DNA from: Nitromaritima sp964584125
Lineage (GTDB): Bacteria > Nitrospinota > Nitrospinia > Nitrospinales > VA-1
Assembly (NCBI GenBank): GCA_964584125.1
Contig: CAZOYP010000068.1
Span: forward strand, 1 to 13,453
Direction: 5' to 3'
Length of the DNA: 13,453 bases
Shown here piece after piece: positions 6,851-12,371 of the stretch. The position numbers and the translations under genes were made by a program. Position 1 is the stretch's first letter. Each line of letters opens with the position of its first letter. The notes beneath the pieces are model-generated. The model did no database searches. It was not told where the DNA came from and saw only the letters and a list, made by a program, of their open reading frames with translations.

Positions 6851-7054
6851 TTAATATTTGCCAGGAGGGCGAAAAATAGGTAAATCAAGTATCCACTCAA
6901 CATCCCATACCTCGCCAACTGTTCCAAGAGCAAGTAAAAAGACGTAAAGAAAAAAAATACTGAGACCAATCTTTCCTTTGTATTTAGCACCTAGGAATTT
7001 GATACGCTGGAATAGTTGGTCGGGTTTTTCGTTATCAGGCTCAATGTTTTCCAT
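6851..7054 (-). CDS. Small single-pass membrane protein between etfB and etfA, unknown function
   Basis: The 67-residue protein starts at an ATG 55 bp after etfB and ends 127 bp before etfA, on the same strand. Residues 1-29 are charged and soluble (MENIEPDNEKPDQLFQRIK). Residues about 29-49 (IGLSIFFLYVFLLALGTVGE) form one hydrophobic span preceded by lysines, implying N-in topology. The tail VWDVEWILDLPIFRPPGKY is rich in Trp, Pro and aromatic residues. No cofactor-binding motif is visible, with no CxxC and no histidine pair. No good Shine-Dalgarno is seen. The composition (acidic head, positive flank, one clean span, aromatic outer tail) looks like a real protein rather than a chance frame. 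Its position inside an etf operon suggests, without proof, a membrane adaptor for ETF or its quinone reductase. I recognise no family. Confidence 0.72.
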   Translation of the reverse strand: MENIEPDNEKPDQLFQRIKFLGAKYKGKIGLSIFFLYVFLLALGTVGEVWDVEWILDLPIFRPPGKY

Positions 7055-7074
7055 AAGATTTTAGACTACAAATT

Positions 7075-7114
7075 ATTAGTTTACAGGCGAAAATATAACG
7101 GGAATTAGTTTACA
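7075..7114. repeat. 11-bp direct repeat at the end of etfB
   Basis: ATTAGTTTACA occurs at 7075-7085 and again at 7104-7114, with starts 29 bp apart. The second copy overlaps the etfB stop codon and the first lies in the spacer before the small membrane protein gene. It may be a small duplication or a pair of binding sites. Confidence 0.5.
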
Positions 7115-7898
7115 CTACTTTTTCTTGTTCTCGTAAAATCTTTACCAGTTTAGAAACAACATCGTGAGTAGATCCCTCAATTGTTTCTCCCTTACCGCGT
7201 CGATCTGGAAGACTCAATCCCAAGTCGACAAAGGTGCCACTTTGGATAGGCCTTTTGTTCGGAACAAAACTTAGACTATCAGCATTGAAAATCTCTATTT
7301 CCTTTTTTTTTGAAGCCATAATTCCTTTCAGGGAAGGTAGACGAGGCTCGTTTAATCCCTTCTGGCAAGTGAACAGAGCTGGTAAAGTTGACTCTATAAC
7401 CTCAGAACCACCCTCAATCTGACGGGTAGCCAAAGCCATCTTCCAATCTTCTAAAAATTCAAGTCGAGTCAGGACAGTTACGCAGGGAATCTGTAGGTAA
7501 ACCGCTAGAGCAGGACCAATTTGAGCCATGTCATCATCTACTGCTTGTCTCCCACAGAAAATAAGATCAAAACCGAGCAAACTAGCGGCTTTGCTCAATA
7601 AATAAGCTTTATTTAAAGAGTTGAGTTCATCAAATAAAGGGTCTAGCAAATGCACGGCACGATTCGCACCCATAGCCAAACCAGCCCGAAGTGTATCTTT
7701 AAAACAGTCAGGCCCTAGGCTGACAAGAATAATTTCTGAGTCTGGTTTACGTTCACGAATTCTTAAAGCCTCCTCTAAAGCAAATTCATCATAAGGGTTT
7801 AAAACCCTTGCTAAACCAACCCCATCAACTTTCCCATTATTAATTTCAATTCGCGCAGCCGTGTCTATAACTTGTTTAATAAAAACTAAAATACGCAT
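7110..7898 (-). CDS. etfB: Electron transfer flavoprotein subunit beta (FixA family)
   Basis: EtfB pairs with EtfA and binds AMP or, in bifurcating types, a second FAD; it forms the docking surface for partner dehydrogenases. The 262-residue protein is standard in length. It opens with MRILVFIKQVIDTAARIEI, has the LNPYDEFALEEALRIRE segment (33-49), the nucleotide-binding CGRQAVDDDMAQIGPALA (115-132), and the family signature TRQIEGGSEVIESTLPALFT (158-177) running into KGLNEPRLPSLKGIMASKKK (180-199), part of the dehydrogenase recognition loop. It is the first minus-strand gene left of the origin and diverges from dnaA across a 240-bp spacer. No clear Shine-Dalgarno precedes its ATG. The partner gene etfA lies downstream, after one small intervening gene. 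Identification is secure; the electron donor is not shown in this window. Confidence 0.97.
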   Translation of the reverse strand: MRILVFIKQVIDTAARIEINNGKVDGVGLARVLNPYDEFALEEALRIRERKPDSEIILVSLGPDCFKDTLRAGLAMGANRAVHLLDPLFDELNSLNKAYLLSKAASLLGFDLIFCGRQAVDDDMAQIGPALAVYLQIPCVTVLTRLEFLEDWKMALATRQIEGGSEVIESTLPALFTCQKGLNEPRLPSLKGIMASKKKEIEIFNADSLSFVPNKRPIQSGTFVDLGLSLPDRRGKGETIEGSTHDVVSKLVKILREQEKVV

Positions 7899-7941
7899 AA
7901 TGTTTTGAAAGAAGTTAGTTTAAAAAACTTTTTACTATCAA

Positions 7942-7947
7942 AGTATA
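7942..7947 (-). promoter_or_regulatory. Candidate -10 element for the etfB operon
   Basis: The minus strand reads TATACT (5/6 to TATAAT) 44 bp before the etfB ATG. No convincing -35 hexamer stands at 16-18 bp. The base composition is so AT-rich that this is only a weak call. Confidence 0.3.
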
Positions 7948-7951
7948 TTTG

Positions 7952-8011
7952 AAAAATAATTTATAGAAAATAATTTTAAAAAAAATAATTTTAAAAAAAA
8001 TAATTGTTAAA
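7952..8011. repeat. AT-only 15-bp tandem repeats upstream of dnaA
   Basis: Two perfect copies of AAAATAATTTTAAAA (7967-7981 and 7982-7996) are flanked by a degenerate copy on each side (about 7952-7966, and 7997-8011 AAAATAATTGTTAAA with two changes). Repeated AT-rich 13-15-mers next to dnaA are the classic form of a DNA-unwinding element, and could also bend promoter DNA between etfB and dnaA. No good DnaA box lies in this 240-bp spacer, so its role in initiation is uncertain. Intrinsic curvature is likely from the phased A-tracts. Confidence 0.75.
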
Positions 8012-8018
8012 CCTAGAC

Positions 8019-8047
8019 TTATACCGAAGAAAAGAAATAGGTATAAT
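8019..8047 (+). promoter_or_regulatory. Candidate dnaA promoter with overlapping inverted repeat
   Basis: TATAAT at 8042-8047 is a perfect -10, about 90 bp upstream of the dnaA start. The hexamer at the -35 spacing (8019-8024, TTATAC) is poor. TTATACC (8019-8025) and GGTATAA (8040-8046) form a perfect 7-bp inverted repeat with a 14-bp spacer, covering both promoter positions. That arrangement suits a dimeric regulator but could be chance. The nine bases AGGTATAAT recur at 9541-9549, ahead of gyrB. Confidence 0.5.
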
Positions 8048-8081
8048 TTAGCAGTTGCAAATAGGAGATGACTTAACTACT

Positions 8082-8123
8082 ATGCCCCTATTCCAGCGAA
8101 AAACCATCAAAAAATCTTTTTAA
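8082..8123 (+). CDS. Possible 13-residue leader peptide ahead of dnaA
   Basis: An ATG at 8082 opens a 13-codon frame (MPLFQRKTIKKSF) ending in TAA at 8121-8123, 15 bp before the dnaA TTG and in the same reading frame. AGGAG (8063-8067) lies upstream but 14 bases away, longer than ideal. If translated, it could couple to dnaA or tune it. It may equally be a chance frame; the call is speculative. Confidence 0.25.
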   Translation: MPLFQRKTIKKSF

Positions 8124-8138
8124 AAAAGGCACAGACTT

Positions 8139-9527
8139 TTGACCATTTCAAACCCTGATTTTTGGGAAAGATGCCTAAGCCAAATAAAAAAAGAGGTCTC
8201 TGAAGAAAATTTTTCAACTTGGTTTGAGCCGACTCGCCTTTATTCCATAACAGAAGATGAACTAATCTTAACTGTACCAAATGACTTTTATAAAGATTGT
8301 TTACAACAAAACTATCTTGAAGTTATAAAATCAGTGTTAGCCTCTTTTAACAATCCATCAATTAAAGTTTCCTTTAGACCTGAACCAAAGCCGCTAAACC
8401 TAGTACAAGACAGCGTACAAAACTCTAACAAGCAATATACGCATTTACAGGAAAATATCATTATCCCACCGGCAAACACTATTAATCCCAAATATAATTT
8501 TGAAAATTTTGTTGTCGGCTCTAGTAATCAATTTGCGCATGCTGCTGCTTTATCGGTTGCCGACAACCCAAAAGTTACATACAACCCACTATTCGTATAT
8601 GGAGGTGTTGGTTTAGGAAAAACCCACTTACTGCATGCGATGGGGAATGCAATTATAAAAAAAGATCCTCAAACGAGGGTTCGCTATTTGTCTGCTGAAA
8701 GTTTCACGGTTGATTTAATTGAATCATTAAAGCGAGATGATATGCATAACTTTAGAGGCCGATATCGGCCTCTAGACGTTCTTTTCGTTGATGACATTCA
8801 GTTCCTAGCAGGTAAAGATAGAACCCAAGAAGAGTTTTTCTACACATTTAATGCTCTTTATGAATCTCACAAACAAGTTATTCTTTCAAGCGATAGTTAT
8901 CCTAAAGATATGCGTAATATTGAAGAACGGCTTCGATCTCGGTTTGAATCAGGTTTGGTCGCTGATATAGAACCTCCGGACTTAGAAACAAAAATTGCTA
9001 TAATCTTTAAAAAGGGCGATGTTCATAATAAAGTTATTCCGACGGAAGTTGCTTCTTTCATAGCTAGTAATATTAAAACAAACGTAAGAGAGCTAGAGGG
9101 ACTTCTTTTGCGTGTCATAGCATATGCTTCATTTACAAATCGAAAAATTGATCTAGAGCTCTCTCAAGAAGTATTAAGAGAGTTTGTATACGATCGGAAT
9201 AAGCATTTTAATATAGCCACAATAATGACTGCAACAGCATCATATTTTGATATAAAAATCTCCGATTTAAAATCAAAAAAACGCTCGCGACAGATATCCG
9301 TTCCGCGCCAAATAGCCATGTATTTATGCCGAGAATATACAAAACTATCACTACCAGATATCGGGCGTCATTTTGGTGGTAAAGACCACACAACCGTCAT
9401 ATTTGCACACAAAAAATGCTCTAAGTTAGTTTGTGAAAACAATGATTTAAAAAAATCTATCAAAACTATCATTGAAAATATTGAAAGTGGAAAAACCTTG
9501 AGAAACACCTCTAAAAAGAGTGAGTAA
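8139..9527 (+). CDS. dnaA: Chromosomal replication initiator protein DnaA
   Basis: DnaA is the AAA+ initiator that binds DnaA boxes, oligomerises with ATP and melts oriC. The 462-residue protein is of normal length. Domain I runs from FWERCLSQIKKEVSEENFST (8-27) to about 80, with a variable linker to about 112. The AAA+ domain has Walker A GGVGLGKTH (155-163), Walker B LFVDDIQFL (215-223), a sensor-1 segment SSDSYPKDM (250-258), the arginine-finger segment RLRSRFESGL (264-273) and NVRELEG (315-321). Domain IV has VPRQIAMYLCREYT (388-401) and GGKDHTTVIFAH (413-424). Two changes from the usual signatures are a Ser where most DnaAs have Arg in sensor 1, and GGKDHTTVIF in place of GGRDHTTVIH. The start is TTG, with AAGG (8126-8129) nine bases upstream; an in-frame stop at 8121 excludes a longer form. 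Confidence 0.98.
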   Translation: MTISNPDFWERCLSQIKKEVSEENFSTWFEPTRLYSITEDELILTVPNDFYKDCLQQNYLEVIKSVLASFNNPSIKVSFRPEPKPLNLVQDSVQNSNKQYTHLQENIIIPPANTINPKYNFENFVVGSSNQFAHAAALSVADNPKVTYNPLFVYGGVGLGKTHLLHAMGNAIIKKDPQTRVRYLSAESFTVDLIESLKRDDMHNFRGRYRPLDVLFVDDIQFLAGKDRTQEEFFYTFNALYESHKQVILSSDSYPKDMRNIEERLRSRFESGLVADIEPPDLETKIAIIFKKGDVHNKVIPTEVASFIASNIKTNVRELEGLLLRVIAYASFTNRKIDLELSQEVLREFVYDRNKHFNIATIMTATASYFDIKISDLKSKKRSRQISVPRQIAMYLCREYTKLSLPDIGRHFGGKDHTTVIFAHKKCSKLVCENNDLKKSIKTIIENIESGKTLRNTSKKSE

Positions 9528-9540
9528 TCTCGTAAAATTA

Positions 9541-9549
9541 AGGTATAAT
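9541..9549 (+). promoter_or_regulatory. Candidate -10 element for gyrB
   Basis: AGGTATAAT contains a perfect TATAAT (9544-9549) and repeats nine bases of the dnaA promoter candidate. No TTGACA-like hexamer stands 16-18 bp upstream, where the dnaA 3' end lies. Transcription from here would cross the putative origin with a leader of about 180 nt before gyrB. Confidence 0.4.
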
Positions 9550-9579
9550 GTCTCATTGATGGGAACCCCTTCCACATGT

Positions 9580-9598
9580 TTAAAAGTTCATCTTTTAA
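9580..9598. other. AT-rich hairpin after dnaA
   Basis: TTAAAAG (9580-9586) and CTTTTAA (9592-9598) are perfect complements around a 5-base loop. The stem is weak and no clean T-tract follows on either strand, so it is at best a weak dnaA terminator or a cruciform-prone element beside the origin. Confidence 0.35.
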
Positions 9599-9648
9599 CT
9601 AACAGTTATAAAAAGGATCTTCCGACAAAATTTCAGTGTTTTACAAGA

Positions 9649-9657
9649 TTTTCCACA
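9649..9657 (+). promoter_or_regulatory. DnaA box
   Basis: TTTTCCACA differs from the consensus TTATCCACA at one position. It lies 13 bp before the DnaA-trio-like triplets and points toward them, the orientation needed for a box that guides DnaA onto the trios. A much weaker candidate (CCTTCCACA, 6/9) ends at 9575. Confidence 0.75.
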
Positions 9658-9696
9658 AATTAACAAGCCCTACTACTACAACTAGGTTTGTTAATT
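9658..9696. repeat. Inverted repeat enclosing the DnaA-trio tract
   Basis: AATTAACAA (9658-9666) and TTGTTAATT (9688-9696) are perfect 9-bp complements separated by 21 bp that include the CTA triplets. The left arm directly follows the DnaA box. It may be a binding site for a dimeric origin regulator, or it may help extrude a cruciform on melting. Confidence 0.7.
9670..9684 (-). promoter_or_regulatory. DnaA-trio tract of a basal unwinding system
   Basis: The plus strand reads CTA-CTA-CTA-CAA-CTA. The complementary strand, read 3' to 5' away from the DnaA box, is GAT-GAT-GAT-GTT-GAT, so four of five triplets fit the known 3'-(G/A)AT-5' trio motif on which DnaA assembles on single strand. A short GCCC lies between box and trios, and an AT-rich tract follows. 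The match rests on triplet phase and on orientation relative to the box; function is inferred. Confidence 0.65.
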
Positions 9697-9736
9697 ATTC
9701 TTTTAAATTATATTAATAGTAATTAAGAATTTCTCA

Positions 9737-12337
9737 ATGACCCAACCACAAAAAACATACGACTCTACAAATATAAAAATTTTAGAAGGACTTGAAGCGG
9801 TAAGAAAACGACCTGCCATGTATATAGGGGGTACGGGTGTTGATGGATTAAACCACCTTGTTTTTGAGCTAGTGGATAATAGTGTAGATGAGGCAATAGC
9901 AGGGCATTGTTCTGAAATAGAAGTTACTATTCATATAGATAATAGTGTAACGGTATCTGATGATGGTCGTGGTATACCAGTAGATATTCACCCTGACAAG
10001 AAAATTTCTGCAGCAGAAGTAGTGATGACTGTACTTCATGCAGGAGGAAAATTTGATAAAGATACATATCAGGTATCAGCTGGACTTCATGGCGTAGGAG
10101 TTTCGGTTGTTAACGCCCTTTCTACTAATCTTTCTTTAGAAATAAAGCGGGATGGCCAGATTTATTGCCAAGGATATGAGAAAGGTAAACCCATAACATC
10201 TTTAGAAAAAATAGGAAGGAGTGAAACTACAGGAACAAAGATAACGTTTTTACCCGACCCTACAATTTTTACGGATTTAAGTTTTGGGTACGACGCTTTA
10301 TCTAATCGACTAAGAGAACTTTCATTTTTAAATAAAGGGCTAAAAATACATTTTCATGATGAAAGAGATGGAAAAGATAATGAATTTTATTATGAAGGCG
10401 GAATAGTTTCTTTTCTTAAGCACCTTAGTGAGAATAAAAAAGTTTTACATGCTGAACCTATATATATCGAGCGAAAGAAAGAAGATGGGGTCTTAGAGTT
10501 AGCATTAATGTACAACGATAGCTATAACGAAGAAATTTTTACTTTTGTAAATAATGTTAATACGCGGGATGGAGGGACACATTTAAGTGGATTCCGTTCA
10601 GCGCTTACTCGCACCATTAATAGTTATGCGGTTCAAAATAAAATGCTTAAAAATGGTGATATTAGTTTAACAGGAGACGACGTAAGAGAGGGCCTAATAG
10701 CTGTTTTAAGCATAAAGATACCGGAACCACAATTTGAAGGCCAAACAAAAGGAAAACTAGGTAATACAGAAGTAAAGGGGTTGGTAGAACAAATAGTTAA
10801 CGATCAACTTGGAAAGCTATTTGAAGAGCAACCTAGCATAGCAAAAGCAATCGTGTCAAAAGCTATAAGTGCGGCCATAGCTAGAGAAGCGGCCAAAAAA
10901 GCAAAAGATTTAGTCAGGCGAAAAAACGCATTGGAAATAAGCGCTCTCCCTGGAAAATTAGCCGACTGTTCTGAAAAAGATCCTTCCCTTTGTGAAGTCT
11001 ATATTGTTGAAGGAGACTCTGCTGGAGGCTCGGCAAAGCAAGGAAGAGATCGAAGGTTTCAAGCGATTTTACCCATAAAAGGGAAAATCCTGAATGTAGA
11101 AAAAGCTCGCGATGATAAAATGCTTGCAAGTGATGAAATCAGAACACTTATTACTGCTTTAGGTACTGGTATTAAATCTGATTTCGAGTTAGAAAAACTT
11201 CGTTATCACAAAGTAATAATTATGACAGACGCCGATGTTGATGGAGCACACATTAGAACTTTACTTCTAACCTTTTTCTATCGTCAGATGGAAGATCTTA
11301 TCAAGGCAGGTAATTTATATATTGCACAACCACCATTGTTTAAGATTAAAAAAGGTAAAAAAGAAAAATATCTTAAAGATGAAAAAAACTTATTCCATTT
11401 TTTAGTTGAACAAGGAACGGAGACTATGGAAGTAAGGGCCAAGGGAAGCGGTGGCAAAAAATATTCCGGAAAAGATCTTATAGAGTTGGTAAATCAATTA
11501 GTTCGATATGAAGATTACTTTAGTCGGGTTGTGAAAAATAATATCCCAAAAAGAATTTTAAATGGTTTAGTAAGATTGAAAATTGATAATAAATGCTTTG
11601 AATCTATTGAAAAACTTATTGAAATAACAGTTGGCTTATTCGAAGAGCTAATCAATGAAGAAAATAAAAAATTAATAGATTATAACGGCGAGGCATTAAA
11701 TCTACCCATACAATTTTTAAAGGGAAGTGAAGTTAAATGGGATGTGGAAAATAAGCTACAGCGGTTTAAGTTGGAACTGGATAAAACCAACCTAGGAACA
11801 ATAGTTTCAAAAACAACACATAATCAAAATAAAATAGACCTAAATTCGAAGGTAAAAGATGTTTCCTTACAAATACAGTTTGATTCTGAAAATAACCTTT
11901 TTGAATTAATTATATTAGGTCAAGATCAAGGTAGGGAATTTAAGATCGTGTTCAATGCCGAGTTTATGGGTTCTATAATTATGCAAAAAATAATAGAGGT
12001 GTATGAACCCTTGAGAAAAATAGATCATCCGCCTTTTGAATTAGTTAGTGGAACAGAAACAAAAGTTGCTGAATCTAAGCATGATCTTTTAGAAATTATT
12101 TTAGAGGCAGCAAAAAAAGGAATGGCGATTCAGCGTTATAAAGGATTGGGTGAGATGAATCCTCAGCAACTTTGGGAAACGACAATGGATCCTGCAAATC
12201 GAGTTCTTCTTCAAGTCTCAGCAGAAAACCCGTACGAGTCCCATGAACTATTTACCAAGCTTATGGGAGATGAAGTAGAACCAAGAAGAAAATTCATCCA
12301 AGATAATGCGCTAGAAGTACAAAATATTGATGTTTAA
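9737..12337 (+). CDS. gyrB: DNA gyrase subunit B
   Basis: GyrB supplies the ATPase and TOPRIM parts of the GyrA2B2 topoisomerase that introduces negative supercoils. The 866-residue protein is complete. The GHKL ATPase domain shows HLVFELVDNSVDEA (40-53, catalytic Glu44, Asn48), SDDGRGIPV (74-82), SAGLHGVGVSVVNALS (114-129) and QTKGKLGN (336-343). The TOPRIM domain shows YIVEGDSAGGSAKQGRDRRF (422-441), PIKGKILNVEKAR (446-458) and DADVDGAHIRTL (498-509), and the C-terminal tail has QRYKGLGEMNPQQLWETTMD (799-818). Between about 545 and 785 lies a long charged region, the position of the insertion in Gram-negative GyrB; it makes this protein longer than the 804-residue E. coli one. It follows dnaA directly, without dnaN or recF between. 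The ATG has only a weak AAGAA upstream. Confidence 0.98.
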   Translation: MTQPQKTYDSTNIKILEGLEAVRKRPAMYIGGTGVDGLNHLVFELVDNSVDEAIAGHCSEIEVTIHIDNSVTVSDDGRGIPVDIHPDKKISAAEVVMTVLHAGGKFDKDTYQVSAGLHGVGVSVVNALSTNLSLEIKRDGQIYCQGYEKGKPITSLEKIGRSETTGTKITFLPDPTIFTDLSFGYDALSNRLRELSFLNKGLKIHFHDERDGKDNEFYYEGGIVSFLKHLSENKKVLHAEPIYIERKKEDGVLELALMYNDSYNEEIFTFVNNVNTRDGGTHLSGFRSALTRTINSYAVQNKMLKNGDISLTGDDVREGLIAVLSIKIPEPQFEGQTKGKLGNTEVKGLVEQIVNDQLGKLFEEQPSIAKAIVSKAISAAIAREAAKKAKDLVRRKNALEISALPGKLADCSEKDPSLCEVYIVEGDSAGGSAKQGRDRRFQAILPIKGKILNVEKARDDKMLASDEIRTLITALGTGIKSDFELEKLRYHKVIIMTDADVDGAHIRTLLLTFFYRQMEDLIKAGNLYIAQPPLFKIKKGKKEKYLKDEKNLFHFLVEQGTETMEVRAKGSGGKKYSGKDLIELVNQLVRYEDYFSRVVKNNIPKRILNGLVRLKIDNKCFESIEKLIEITVGLFEELINEENKKLIDYNGEALNLPIQFLKGSEVKWDVENKLQRFKLELDKTNLGTIVSKTTHNQNKIDLNSKVKDVSLQIQFDSENNLFELIILGQDQGREFKIVFNAEFMGSIIMQKIIEVYEPLRKIDHPPFELVSGTETKVAESKHDLLEIILEAAKKGMAIQRYKGLGEMNPQQLWETTMDPANRVLLQVSAENPYESHELFTKLMGDEVEPRRKFIQDNALEVQNIDV

Positions 12338-12371
12338 ATATGGGAAAGATTAAATATTTAAAGGAATAAGA

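Larger units (their letters stand above)
9528..9736. other. oriC: Putative replication origin (oriC) in the dnaA-gyrB spacer
   Basis: This 209-bp gene-free spacer holds, in order, a perfect TATAAT, an AT-rich hairpin, a DnaA box, a run of DnaA-trio-like triplets inside an inverted repeat, and an AT-rich tract with few G or C residues (about 9687-9729). The order box, trios, AT-rich tract is that of the basal unwinding system described for bacterial origins. Support also comes from position: adjacent to dnaA, near the switch in gene orientation, and a few kilobases from parS. The alternative is that the main origin is upstream of dnaA, where AT repeats but no boxes are seen. Confidence 0.7.

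Noticed and set aside
8839..8848. TTCTACACA within dnaA as a DnaA box
   Set aside because: It matches 7/9 only and lies in coding sequence, where it encodes conserved FFYTF residues.
9208..9577. Minus-strand frames of 61 and 69 residues over the dnaA 3' end
   Set aside because: They are antisense to domain IV of DnaA, which is clearly conserved; no independent support.
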